DNA of 64,000 nt from Eucommia ulmoides (taxonomy: Eukaryota; Streptophyta; Magnoliopsida; Garryales; Eucommiaceae). The DNA lies in the NCBI GenBank assembly GCA_016647705.1, contig CM028334.1, positions 12,991,546 through 13,055,545 on the forward strand, in the 5' to 3' direction. The notes beneath the pieces are model-generated. The model searched no databases, was not told the DNA's origin, and worked only from the letters and a program-made list of their open reading frames with translations. Every line of letters starts with the position of its first letter. The stretch's first letter is position 1. Position numbers and translations under genes: made by a program. Shown piece after piece: positions 48,184 to 60,206 of the stretch.

Positions 48184-51100
48184 ATGGAAGAATTATTCCG
48201 AAACATTTTTAAAAAAGGTAAGAACACCGTCTCAAACCCCAACCTAGGACCAGGCTCATTTGGTTCTAGTTCTAGATCAAGTCCTAAAGAATTTCACATG
48301 TTTCTTGGTAATATTGAAAATAGATTTAAAAATTGGAAAATCACAGGTCTCCTAGAACAAAATGCAAAAGAAATTTGGAAAATGTCAAAATCTAATTAAA
48401 AAATTATCAAACAAGTAGGATCTACAGAAAATGAACAAGTATATGCTATCAAGACAGTCAATAATTCAACAACCATGCACTCTGATAATTCAATACAAAA
48501 TTTAATACTACTAACAAAAAATGATTTACAAACCTTCATTTAAAATTATGACAGAATTTACATAAAATTATCGAAAACTGTAACAACAAGTTTTAGTCAA
48601 GATCAAGATAAAAATATTCAAACACCCTTAATTAAATCAAGAAGTCTTAACTCTACTCAAACATCTGAAGATTATCAAGATTTAGGTAAAAAAAAATTAT
48701 TTTAAGCGTTTTTATAAAACCAAATAAACATTACAAGTTAAGAAGAATTAATTTCGAATCAAATAAGTCTCAAGGAATTTATAGAAAAGAATCTGAAGGT
48801 TCTTTCTCTCCTACTGGCCCTCAAATCTTAACAATCAATAAAGAATTCAAAATATATATAGACTACTTAAGAAAAGAATTTATGCAAAAAACTAACAAAA
48901 AAAAAAAAAAAAAAAATTTCAGAAAACATTCTTTAGAAGAAAGAGAAAAAAAATAAAGACAAAATGGAAAAAGAAAATTATTAGAGAAAAAAAAAATACA
49001 CTTCCTTGATTATTATAAATATTACAAGAGAAAATATATTCAAACTATTCAAACAAGTAAGAAAATATGAAAAATAATAGATAATAATTAAAATATTAAT
49101 TCGATACATCCACCCTTAGATAAAATTGAAATTGAACACAAAAATTTAAAAAATATCATCTTTCCTTTCAAAAATGTTGAAACTAATTCTCAAAATAATA
49201 CTAATCATATTATTAGTCAAAATAATTATATCAATCAAATACTACATACTACTTCGGAACAACTAAATAGAATAGAAAATACTCTTGAAACTTTAATAGA
49301 AACAAAACAATCAAAATCTCAAGATAACAAAGAAGTTAAGAATGAAATAAAATCTCAAAATCCGATTCATAAAGTTTTCGAAGTAGATGATAATTTCAAA
49401 TTTGATTTAGGAATTAAAAATTCAAAAGAAGTAAATGAACTGTTAGACATTGTTAATGAAAAATTATTAAAATTAAACATATAAGAAAACACTGTTAACA
49501 CTTTGTCAATAAAAGAAGAACTTAGGAGTCAATTTGAGGAAGATAATAACCCAGAAATCAATAGGATACATTATTCAAGAGAAAAATCAAATTGGAGACA
49601 AACTCAAAAACCCTATTATCCTAGATCTTCTTTTCCTGATCAATTATATGAAGAAAGACTTGTTATTAGGTCGGCTTATGATAGTACATCTATTTACGAA
49701 TGAAAAATAGACGGACTAACAGAATATCAAATATTAAGTACTTAACGAAATGAGTATGACAGCAATAGCCTACAAAATGAGAAATAAGCCAAAAATCTCA
49801 ATAGTCAAACTAATAACTCAAGGATTTACAAAACAATTAAGAGGATGGTGGGATAATACCCTCATCGGTAAAGAAAAGACTAATATTATAAATGCTGTAA
49901 AAATTGAAGGAACTAATCAACAACCCGAATCAGATGCCGTTAGTACCCTAATCTGGCCAATAACAAAAACATTCATTAGAGAACCCAATAATGTGATCTA
50001 TAAAAATGATAAAATTTTAGCAAATCTTAAATGTCCAAAACTGCAAGACTTCAGATGGTATAAAGATGTATTTTTGTCAAAAATATTTTTTAGAGTAGAT
50101 AGGAGAGAAGCTTACTGGAAAGAAAGATTTATAGTGAGATTACCAAAATTGTTTGCCATGAATGTCAAAGAAAGAATTCTAAAGGAGCTGAGAACTGACT
50201 ATAGTGAATTAACTTATGGACAAATAATAATAGTAATAAATAAAGAAAGACTAGTTTTATGTAATAACTTAAAATTTTAATAAAAAATGAAGAACGAACT
50301 GCTTCAAAGCAAAAATGAATTAAAAGATTTTTGTAGTCAATATGGGTATAAAAAAATTCAAGCACCATCTTCAAAATCAAGACAAAAAAGCAAAACCGTC
50401 AAAAAATATTTTTCAAAACCAAAACAAAAAAATTCTAGTAAATGAGAAAAATATTTTGAAAAAGAAAAACCTGTCGTTAAATCAAAACCAAAATCTAACA
50501 AAAAATAAATAATTTGTTATAAATATGGAAATCCTAGACATTATAGTAAAAATTGTAAAATGAAAGAAACAATATAAGCGCTAGACTGCAGCAAAAAATT
50601 AAAGGAATAAATGATGAACTTACTCAAGAACAGTGAAACAGAAAATTCATCAAGTGAATTAGTAAATGAAGAATTGAATGAGATCATAAAATTCGAAAGC
50701 GAAGCTTCCGATCAAGAATCAACAGAATCATGCCACGAAGATATAGGATTTTACAAATGTTCAAAAACAATAAATATAATTTCAAAAGAAAACCAGATCA
50801 TGTTATAGATGCTAGAACACATTCAAAACTCTACTATTAAAGGAGAATACCTACTCAAATGAAAACATATTCTTATCCAAGAAGAACAACCTAGAAAAAT
50901 AGATGAAGAATATAATATAAAAAATATAATTCAAAGATTGAGTAAACCAAAGTAACAGCCCACAATTCAATATTTTCAACAAGAAATTATTAATATCAAT
51001 AACAGATTATGAAAAGAAATCAATGATCTCAAATATCAAAATAAAATTATTCAAGAAGAAATCAATCTTATCGAAAAAGAAAAAGAAGTCAACAAAGAAG

Positions 51101-51600
51101 ATTCAAGTTCAGAGGAAGAAGAAAAAACAAATAAAGAAGAAGAAATATATATTAACTAAGAAATAGAAAAATATAACAATCAAGACGACAAAAATTAACA
51201 AGTCTTTTTAAGATACATGTCAAGAATCTGTATTCACAAATGATATACAAATATTAAAATAATTATCAATAATGATTTTATTACAGAGACCCAAGCCTTA
51301 TTAGATACAGGAGCTGATTTAAACTATGTTCAAGAAAGACTTATTTCAGATCAGTACTTTGAGAAAACTTTAGATAGGCTCTATGGCACGGATAATTCAA
51401 AATTAAAAATAGATTACAAAATCTCAAATGTCCATATTTGTAACAATGAAAATATATGCTCCGAACTACTTTTATTTTAGTAAGAGACATACAATAATCC
51501 CTGATTTTGGGAACTCCATTCTTTACACTTCTCTATTATTTTCAAGTTGATAATAAAGGAATTCGTTCATTTATCGCCGGATAAAAGGTACATTTTTATT
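48184..51600 (+). pseudogene. EPRV ORF1 copy c: movement-protein ends, coat protein, zinc knuckle, protease
   Basis: Start MEELFRNIFKKGKN at 48184. The movement-protein core present at 60850-61090 is missing; the text jumps at about 48570. A helical segment (49080-49480) follows. Coat protein spans 49503-50280 with GWWDN at 49843-49857 and a CPKLQDFRWYKD segment, features shared by caulimovirid capsid proteins. A CCHC knuckle at 50515-50556 has its second cysteine changed to tyrosine. An acidic stretch (51085-51150) precedes the protease, with LLDTGAD at 51301-51321 (active-site DTG intact here only). Reverse transcriptase and RNase H are absent. Stops and frameshifts throughout make it inactive. 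Confidence 0.8.
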
Positions 51601-51692
51601 TTACAAATAAAATGAAGCAAAAGAAAATCAACACTCTAAAAGATTTAGCAATAAATATAACATGACTAATTTTCATTTTCTTTTGCAGATAG

Positions 51693-53123
51693 ATGGCTGT
51701 CAGGAAGATTTTGGGAAAAAATTGTTTCTTCCTACCTATTTCAGAAATTCAAAAACTATCATTCAAGTCATTAATAAAAATAAATGATAAATTACATAGC
51801 ATAATTGACAATATCTGGAATCTCAAAGATCACTCACCAATAAAAGTTAGTACCATTTTAGCAACTATTCAATATTTTGCAAAAAATGAATTTTCAGCAT
51901 CTTCATCTTCAAAACCCTTTAAAATTTGTCAAAATTGTGAAACCCTCGCAAGATGTTCTGAAAATCTTTATCAAAGAGGAGAAGAGTTTTTCAAAGAAAA
52001 TTTGAACTTAAAGAAAGAAATTTTAAAACTTCAACACTCTCTCTCCGACTTAATCGTTGAAATTTTTAAATACTAATACCCTTCAAACCCTTTATGCTCG
52101 TCCTCATTCAGATTCGATCTGTCCGGATTCAAAAATTACCCAGTCTTCATTTCTGAAGAACTCAAGAAACAAAAAGTCTGAGCCTTTTTCTTCCCATTTA
52201 ATTTCTTGAGCCCATTACCATACCACATAGCCCAAAATATTATTCGAATCGCCAATCAAAAAGATCGAAAAATCCAAATCCATATTCAGGCCCATCTTCA
52301 GCATATTAATAAAGCAAACCTCACTATTCTAGGCCTTAAGATCCAACATGATTCTTACTACAATCTTACTTCCTGTTGCCATAATGACCTCCACCGTTTC
52401 GAACCAAAATACCAATCCAGTATTGACTGTCCATGCCACCTTACCTACAATATTATCCGAGTGGCCACTGACCTAAAAGATTACCAATTCATAGAGCTTT
52501 TCTTCGAAGATGAAACCATTATCCTTACAGTTCAAAAGCTTTTGGACTATGTTTATTGGGCCCAATTCAATATTTATAACCCAGACCAAACTTTTCAATT
52601 CGAAAAAAGACTTGCCATCTGTATGCTCAATATTTTCTCTCAAAATTATATTCAAGGAATTGAAGTCTATATAAAATCTATTGGCCTAATTTTCAACGGA
52701 CTCCACCCCACTCCAACCAAGCATAAAATTGCCGTTATCAAAAGAGAAAAAAGTTTGTTGTTCGATAAAGGGATAACTCCTCTCACAATGCCTTGGATTA
52801 ATTCTGCTTGAATCAATAGTTGTGTTCCTCTTGGAGATCAAATAGAGCATTGGATTATCCGGAATGCAGTTAAAAAAATTGACTTCAGACGTATTATTTA
52901 TCTTCATGGCCCCCTCAAACTTGTAGCAGAAGACTCAATTCAAAAAATTTATCATGATCAAGATTACCTTCCCGAAGTTAAATTTCGGGTCAATATCAAA
53001 TTCTCTCTGTTCAAAATGGATTCAAAAGCTCAATCATGATCCTATGTTTGAGGATGAAGTTATCCCTCCAGGATATGGTTCTGACTTTGAAAATTTTAAC
53101 TTGGATAACATGATAGAAGATTA
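51693..53123 (+). pseudogene. EPRV ORF2 copy c, uncharacterised
   Basis: It starts MAVRKILGK at 51693 just after TTTTGCAG, a splice-acceptor-like sequence with a CTAAT branch-like motif 19-23 nt upstream. The product would be about 470 residues: a helical N-terminal third with a C.NCE..ARC cysteine cluster (about residues 88-98) and LNLKKEILKLQHSLSDL, then YHIAQNIIRIA, a LTSCCHND segment, DCPCHLTYNIIRVATDLKDYQ, and a C-terminus with IYLHGPLKLV and an acidic tail ending NMIED. I do not recognise the family; the position downstream of the polyprotein is where some caulimovirids encode a transactivator. Two or three stops and one frameshift (about 53010) are present. Confidence 0.6.
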
Positions 53124-53873
53124 AAAAAAAAAATCACTATTCACTATTCCTGCAAAAATTCAATAATTATTGATATAATATTATTCATGATCATGTGTTT
53201 TACGCCTAAAGACTACCGCTCATGTGTAGTATGATCATCTCAATAATTGTATCAGTAATTCATCATCGTTTACATCATCACACCATAAACTATGACCACG
53301 TTTCAACATACATTCCTTTCAAACAAAACATCCCAAGGACACTTTTTAAGTACCAAAGAAAATGGAATATGACATTTTCAAAAGGCTACCCTCAAAAGAT
53401 ATAATATTCTCTATCAAACTTGGTTCAAGATTCAACTTACGAGACATCCCCAAAATTATTGAAGGGATAAGGTGCAAATTTTTCAAAAAGAAGAGTCACT
53501 ATTCAAAAAGGATCCATCACTTTTCCAGAGAAGATTCGTCTGCAAAAATCCGACTGTCGGCAAACTTCTGTATAAAAAGAGAAGTGGTTCGTTAGTTCGA
53601 AACACGAAAAAACTCAATGGAAAAAAATCACACGAGAAAAATTTATCAAAGAAAAAATTACTACACCACAAAAATTATGAGTGTTCAAATATTTTCTTAA
53701 ATATTTCTCTTGTACCCTTCAAGATCTTTCCACTACTTGTAAAGGTTTATTCAAGATTTCTTCTGTAAGTTTTTAATATTTTATTTCATGTATTTGAATA
53801 TTTATTTCATGTATTGTCAATATGTACTGTAATTATTTTTTTCCATAAAATATCTCAACTTTTCAACCATTCC
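53124..53873 (+). promoter_or_regulatory. EPRV intergenic region with promoter, copy c
   Basis: An A tract is followed by the common sequence ATCACTATT...CCTGCAAAAATTC. A TATA box (TATAAAAA) lies at 53571-53578, followed by GAAGTGGTTCG and, about 290 nt on, an AT-rich stretch that ends at TTCAACCATTCCGCC (53873). There the plus copy meets an inverted copy before reaching the primer site. The same layout occurs at 58914-59743. Confidence 0.7.
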
Positions 53874-54249
53874 GCCGTTGATATCAATTCACACACGAAT
53901 AATGATGTAAGTGAGATTTCATGTACAATCAAGTTGTTCGAGAGGGATATTTTGGCATTTGGGGGTATTTTGACAACAGGATGTAAGGCTATAGTACATG
54001 GAATTGGTGTATTTGAGGCCTGGATAAAATGTACGGGTTTCATTGAGGTTTTGAAGGAAATTTTGAATATGGACATGGGTTCGAAAATCTGACTGATTTG
54101 AAGATGTATTATATGAGTTTTATTTTTTATGGTAATGGATTGAGAAAGGTGTGATGAAAGAAAAAGGCTCTAATTTTTTGTCTCTTGACTGAGTCATTCG
54201 AAGAGTCTTGAAAAGTCATTTTTGAGGAAGAAGGACCTTGAATAGTTTG
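53874..54249 (-). pseudogene. Second, diverged EPRV ORF2 segment (inverted)
   Basis: Reading minus, this matches the middle of ORF2 again after the matching segment at 54250-55161: KRQKIRAFFF...LNPLPYH, then LTSCCQN and LTYIIIRV in the same order as at 52160-52480. It is more diverged from copy c than 54250-55161 is. It joins the first segment at about 54249 and meets copy c's intergenic region at 53873. Confidence 0.6.
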
Positions 54250-55161
54250 TTGGTCTGAGTTATAAACATTGAATTGGACCAAATAACCATAGTCTAAAAG
54301 CTTTTGGGTTGTAAGGATAATAGTTTCATTTTCGAATGAAAGCTCTATGAGTTGGTAATTGTTTAGGTCAATGGCCACTCCGATGATATTGTAGGTAAGG
54401 TGGCATGGACAATCAACACTGGATTGGTATTTTGGTTTGAAGCGATGAAGGTCATTTTGGCAGTAGAAAGTAAGGTTGTAGTAAGAATCATGTTGGAACT
54501 TGAGGCTTGGAATAGTGAGGTTTGCTTTATTAATATGCTGAAGATAGACTTGAATATAGGTTTGGATTGTTCAATCCTTTTGATTGGAAATTTGAATGAT
54601 ATTTTGGACTATGTGGTATGGTAATGAGCTCAAGAAATTAAGTAGGACGAAAAAGGTGTGGGCTTTTTGTTTCTTGAGTTCTTCAGAAATGAAGACTGGG
54701 TTATTTTTGAATTCAGACATATCGAATCTGGATGAGGATGAGCATAAAGGGTTTGAAAGATGTTGGTATTTAAAAATTTCAACGGTTAAGTCAGAGAAAA
54801 AGTGTTGAAGCTTTAAATTTTCTTTCTTTAAGTTCAATTTTTTTTTAAAAAAAACTCTTATCCTTTTTTATGAAGATTTTCAGAACATCTTGTGAGGGTT
54901 TCACAATTTTGACAAATTCCAAAGGGTTTTGAAGATGAAGATACTAAAAAATCATTTTGTGCAAAATATTAAATAGTTGCTAAAATGGTACTAACTTTTA
55001 TTGGTGAGGAATCTTTGTAATTCCAAATATTATTAATTACGAATTATAAGTTATCATCTATTTTTACTAATGACTTGAATGATTTTTTATTTTTTTTTAA
55101 TTTCTGAAATAGGTAGGAAGAAACAATTTTTTTTTCCAAAATCTTCCCGACGGCCGTCCAT
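54250..55161 (-). pseudogene. EPRV ORF2 copy d, N-terminal two thirds (inverted)
   Basis: The ATG at 55161 follows TTTTGCAG directly, as in copy c. The frame is broken early (after the FFLPISEI segment) and recovers at LNLKKENLKLQHFFSDL. It then follows ORF2 to DLNNYQLIELSFENETIIL, where it switches at about 54249 to another ORF2 segment. Confidence 0.65.
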
Positions 55162-55199
55162 CTGCAAAAGGAAATGAAAATTAGTCATATTATATTTAT

Positions 55200-57422
55200 T
55201 GCTAAATCTTTTAGAGTGTTGATTTCCTTTTGCTTCATTTTGTTTATAAATTAAAAATGTACCTTTTGTCCGGTGATAAATACATGAATTCCTTTGTTAT
55301 CAACTTGAAAATAATAGAGAAGTGTAAAAAATAGAGCTCCCAGAATCAGGTATTATTGTATGTCTCCGACAAAAATAAAAGTAGTTCGTAGGCATATATT
55401 TTCATTGTTACGAATATGGACATTTGAGATTTTGTAATCTATTTTTAATTTTGAATTATTTACCCCATAAAGTTTTTCAGAAGTTTTTTTCCATAATATT
55501 GAGTTGGAATAAGTCATTCTTGGACACAATTTAAATCGGCTTCTGTATCTAATAATGCTTGAGTTTCTACAATTAAATTATTTTTTATAATTAATTTGAT
55601 ATTTGTATACTATTTCTGGACGTAAAGTTTTAGAATGTGTCTAGATGATATTTGTCGTTAGTTTCCAAGTCTTATTCTTCTTGTAGGGTTTTAAACTATG
55701 TTTTGACATGATTAATTTCTTATTGTAGTTCTTGAATTGAGGGATTTTTCAATTTTGATTTTGGAGTTAATCTTTTAGATTTATTGCCTATAATTGGGTT
55801 TGGTTTTTATAATTCTAGTATTTTGACAACCTTTTGGTTTTTTTCATAATTTATTTCTGTTGGGTTAGGTTGGTCTTTTATTTTATTTTCTTTTTTGGTT
55901 GCTTTGGATAAAGTATTAACGGTGTTATCAATTATTTTTTATTCGGATAGTTTCTTGTCTATGGTGTTTATTAAATAATTTATTTCTTTATTGACCTGAA
56001 TTTTTGATTGTTGTAAATCAGTAAATAATATCTGGTTGTTTTTATTATTGTCTATTATTTTTCAAGTGTTTTTGTTTGTTTGAATAGTTGGAATATATTT
56101 TCTCTTATAATATTTATAATAATCAAGAAAGTATATATTTCTTTTTCTCTAATCATTTTCTTTTTCCATCTTGACATAATTTTTTTTCTTTCTTTTGTAG
56201 AATGTTTTTTGATTTTTTTTTTCTTTAGTGTTACTTTCTTGCATGAATTCTTTATTGATTGTTAAGATTTAATTACTTCTTTAATTTTTATCTAAGATTT
56301 GGGAGGCAGTAGGAGAAAAAGAAGCATCAGATTCTTCTCTATAAATTTCTTGAGCTCTGTTTGATTCGAAATTAACTCCTCTTAATTTGTAATATTTATT
56401 TGATTTTGTATAAATACTTGAAATGCTTTTTCTACCTAAATCTTGATAATTGTCAAATGTTTGAGCGGAGTTAAGGATTTTTGATTTAATTAAGGGTGTT
56501 TGAAAATTTATTATAACTTTTTCATCTTGATCTTGATTAAAACTTGTTGCTACAATTTTTTATAATCCTACTATTTTGATTTCCTCAATTAATTCTTGAA
56601 AATTCCATTCTCCTCCAATTATGATTTCATTCCATTGAATTTTTCTAGATTGAGAGTTCAAAACAGTTCTATTTTCATTAGCTTGAACAAATGTTGTCAT
56701 TCCTTTAGGACATTCTCTTTTTGCGTTAGGAAAAATCGTTGACGTTGTTACTTTGTAATATACTTTATAAAATATTTCTAATTTTTTTTTATCCTTTGCT
56801 CATTTTGTAATTTTTTAATTGAATATTTAAAGTTAAAATTTTGTCTAATGATTCATCATTTAAGTCAGTTCTAATATTTGGATAACATTCAAAATATATT
56901 GGTCCTTCAACTCTATTTGCTTCTAGCATTCCTAATAAAGAGTCGTCAAATTCTTGATGTCTTGAATCCCTAAGGACTAGGCATATGAGTTTATTTAATC
57001 ATTCTCTAGTTAAGGAAAATATTCCTATTTGTATTATTCCTATATGAATTCTGTCCTAATTTTGAATAAAAATTTGTAAATCATTTTTTATTAGTAATCT
57101 TAATTTTTGTCTCGAATTATGAGAGTGCAATGTTGTTGAATTATTGACAGTTTTGATAACATATTCTTATTCATTTTCTATAGATCCTATTTGTTTGATA
57201 ATTTTTAAATCAGATTTTGACATTTCCCAATTTGTTTTTGCGTTTTTATTCTGGAACACCTGTACTTTTCCAATTTTTAAGTCTATTTTTAATATTACCG
57301 AGAGACATGTGAAATTCTTTAGGACCTGATCTTGAATTAGAACCAAATGAGCCTGATCGTAGATTAGGGTTTGAGATGGTGTTCTTACTTTTTTTAAAGA
57401 TGTTTCGAAACAATTCTTTCAT
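55200..57422 (-). pseudogene. EPRV ORF1 copy d (inverted): movement protein and protease, no coat protein or RT
   Basis: The ATG at 57422 gives MKELFRNIFKK. The movement-protein core is kept at about 57060-56810 (DRIHIG, then RDSRHQEFDDSLLG and GPIYFECYPN), the conserved centre of caulimovirid 30K-type movement proteins, followed by QWNEIIIGGEWNFQELI (56640-56585). A lysine-rich helical part follows. Coat protein and knuckle are absent. The protease motif at 55541-55549 reads DTE instead of DTG. The reverse transcriptase is missing with the same junction as copy c. Many stops. Confidence 0.75.
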
Positions 57423-57660
57423 AGTTTAGGGATTATATTATTTTCTTTCCTCACAGTAGTAAGGGGTTCGTAACCTAGACTGGAACACCACCGGGAGCAC
57501 CTCACCTGAGCTGACTAATGGACTTACTGTCTTACCAACGCCTAATAGTTCTATCCATTTTACTAATGTGATTCAAGAGAAATAATATAAACTTGCCACT
57601 ACGAAATAATTATCTCAAGAAAACTGCACCTTTAGAACCGGCAAGAGCACGGGCCTCTGG
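57423..57660 (-). pseudogene. EPRV leader, copy d (inverted)
   Basis: This is the untranslated leader upstream of 57422 on the minus strand, homologous to the other leaders. It ends near 57660, where a plus-strand ORF3 fragment begins. Confidence 0.65.
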
Positions 57661-58879
57661 CCTCAAGACCTAGTAAAATCACCTATTATTATGATAATTG
57701 TTCCACAGGATATTTTCAAAACCCATTTTCTAAAACCTTTACTCAAAACATATATCTATCCCTTGATTATAAACAAACAGTCCAAGGACTATCATCATCC
57801 GCTCAAAATCATTCAAAAGAAGAATATGTCATCAAAAAAGAAGTTTATGAAGACTTCTTCATCATTGAACCAGAATGGTGTTCCTCAAACCCATTCAATT
57901 GTGTCAAAAAAAAATTTTCTCCAAATAATCATTTTATTGAAAGCAATTCAAAAGATTGAAAATACTATGAACTTATCCTCATAGAAATCAATTCAGTCAT
58001 CATTTCCCATATGTTTGATAAAAAAATTCGCTAAAAAATTACTTATTTCAAACTTCGAATTGGCAAGATCCTATCACCAAAAGAATGGGGAAACAATCCT
58101 CATTATCTCAAAAATTTCAAAGGTAGATTTGAAGCTCAATTTTATGATTATCATGATTATATCCAAGCCTGGTCAAAATTCTTTTACTTAAAATTTTTTG
58201 ATCACTCTTGGTTCCTCCATTTTGACAAAAATATCAACAAAGATTTTCCTCTATGGTACCATTCATGATTTCTCAAATTTGGTCTCATTCCCTCTATTCT
58301 ACAAAAAACTATTCGTGATGATTTTCTCTACTTTTCATCAACTTGGAAGTTCTCAAAACAATTCCAAAGTGAAGATTCAAAATTCTTATTCTTTTGCTCT
58401 TGTTTCCTTATCACCTGGATTTTTTGTTGGGACTATACAATTGTTGAGAGTTCAAGCACATTTGGACAATTCCCAACTTTTAGGAGAATTTTTAAAATTA
58501 AATGGTAGAAAAAATTTGATCTTCTTAATGGACAAGTCATGAAATAGGTTCAAGAAAATTACCCAAAGCAGGGCTATCCTAAACCCTCAAATCCAATCAC
58601 TTCGTAAAAACCAGTCACCCCTTCAAAATCCAAGGCTAGAGAATCAATTGCTTTTTGTTCAAAAACCAAAAAATTTGTTTCTCAACTCAACAACATTCAG
58701 TCTCTGCTAAACCAGTTTCAAAACATAATAACCGATTTGACATCTAATCCAGATAGTGAAAAAACCCTGCTTCATTCATCGGTTCATCTCTCTCCATTAG
58801 AAAACTGGGCAGACTTCCGCGAAAGAAAAGAAAAGACCCTAAAGGAGAAAGCTGCCAAAAAAGGAAAAGCCAAAAAATA
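57661..58879 (+). pseudogene. EPRV-associated ORF3, uncharacterised (5' end missing)
   Basis: One frame runs from about 57664 to a stop at 58879 with about six internal stops. It is tryptophan- and phenylalanine-rich: CSTGYFQNPFSKTF, IIEPEWCSSNPFN, RIGKILSPKEWGNN, YHDYIQAWSKFFYLKFFDHSW, then FPLWYHSWFLKFGLIPSIL, FLITWIFCWDYTI, and a basic helical tail ENWADFRERKEKTLKEKAAK. It runs into the same intergenic region that follows ORF2 in copy c, so it was the 3'-terminal ORF of a related genome or genome component. I believe comparable ORFs occur next to EPRVs in other plants, but I cannot name the family. Function unknown. Confidence 0.55.
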
Positions 58880-58913
58880 AAAAAATAAAATTGATGCTGC
58901 AAAAATTCGGGAA

Positions 58914-59743
58914 AAAAAAAAAAAAAAAAAAAAAAAAATCACTATTCCTGTGAAAATTCAATAATCATTGATATAATATTATTCATGGTCATGTGTTTTA
59001 CACCCAAAGGGTGGCCTATGTATGGTATGACCATCTCAATAATTATATTAATAATTCGTCATTGCTTACGTCACTACACACTGTCCACATGTCAAGAAAA
59101 ATATCCCAAGAATATTTCAATCCCCTTCTACGAAAGATGCCTACAAAATTTTAGACAAATAAACTTTCAAAAGGAATAAGTTAGGTAACCCTATTATTAC
59201 ATGTGCCAAAATATTAGAAAATACACTATTTCAAAAGGACCTATCACCTATCAAGCATACCTCCACAATATGTTTCAAGATTCCATATGGAGGATTCAAC
59301 ATTCAAAAGTTAGGCCAAAGTTTTCAAAAGGAGCAATCACTATTCAAAATGAATCCATCACTTTTCCAGAGAGGATTTGTCTGCAAAGATCTGACTGTCA
59401 GCAAATTTCTATATAAAAGGAGAAGTGGTTCGTCAGTTATGGACACGAAAAAACTCAACGGGAAAAAATCACACGAGATAAATTCTCAAAGAAAAAATTA
59501 CTACACCATAAAAAATATGAGTGTTTAAATATTTTCTTAAGTATTTCTCTTGTACCCTTCAAGATATTTTTAGTACTTATAAAGGTTTATTGAAGATTTT
59601 CATTATAAGTTTTTAATATTTTATTTCATTTATTTCAATATTTATTTCACCTTTTATCAATATGTACTGTAATTATTTCTTTCAATAAAATATCTTAACT
59701 TTCCTCAACCCTTCCGTCATCGCCCCGTTCCTAGTCCTGACTT
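58914..59743 (+). promoter_or_regulatory. EPRV intergenic region with promoter, copy e'
   Basis: An A tract (58914-58938) leads into the common sequence. TTACGTCA at 59066-59073 resembles the as-1/TGA-factor site of caulimovirid promoters. The TATA box TATATAAAA is at 59410-59418. A polyadenylation signal AATAAA lies at 59684-59689, about 270 nt past the TATA box and 55 nt before the primer site, the order expected for a terminally redundant pregenomic RNA. Confidence 0.7.
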
Positions 59744-59755
59744 TGGTATCAAAGC
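59744..59755 (+). other. EPRV tRNA-Met primer binding site 1
   Basis: TGGTATCAAAGC matches the caulimovirid primer site TGGTATCAGAGC at eleven of twelve bases. It marks position 1 of the viral genome. Confidence 0.75.
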
Positions 59756-59810
59756 TAGTGAGCCCTGTTCCCCGGGGGGGTGGGAGGCTGGTGCTCTTGT
59801 TGGTTAGTCA

Positions 59811-60194
59811 CTATTAAAAATGATCCATCACTTTTCCAGAAATGATTTGTGTGCAAAGATCAGACAATTAGCAAACTTCTGTATAAAATGAGAAGTGGTT
59901 CGTCAATTCAACACATGGAAAAACTCAACAGGAAAAAATTACATGAGAAAAATTTCTCAAAGAAAAATTTACTGCACCACAAAAATTATGAGTGTTTAAA
60001 TATTTTCTTAAGTATTTCTCTTATACCCTTCAAGATCTTTCCACTAGTTGCAAAGGTTTATTCAAGATTTCCTCTATAAGTTTTTAATATTTTCTTTCAT
60101 GTATTGTCAATATGTACTCTAATTATTTTATTCAATAAAAATATCACAACTTTTCTCAACCTTTCCGCCATCGCCCCGTTCCTAGTCCCGAGTC
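59811..60194 (+). repeat. Partial tandem copy of the EPRV promoter/terminal region
   Basis: This repeats 59318-59743 from CACTATT...ATCCATCACTTTTCCAGA onward. It has its own TATAAAA (59882-59888) and AATAAA (60134-60139), and leads to a second primer site. Confidence 0.75.
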
Positions 60195-60206
60195 TGGTAT
60201 TAGAGT
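60195..60206 (+). other. EPRV tRNA-Met primer binding site 2
   Basis: TGGTATTAGAGT differs from the consensus at two positions. It is followed by a leader of about 260 nt and ORF1. Confidence 0.65.

Noticed and set aside
53814..54092. 92-codon plus-strand frame that looks protein-like
   Set aside because: The minus strand of the same interval aligns with the order of ORF2 motifs at 52160-52480, so the plus frame is a shadow.
57144..57329. Plus-strand small frame in EPRV copy d
   Set aside because: It is antisense to ORF1 copy d, whose minus-strand motifs match copies c and e.
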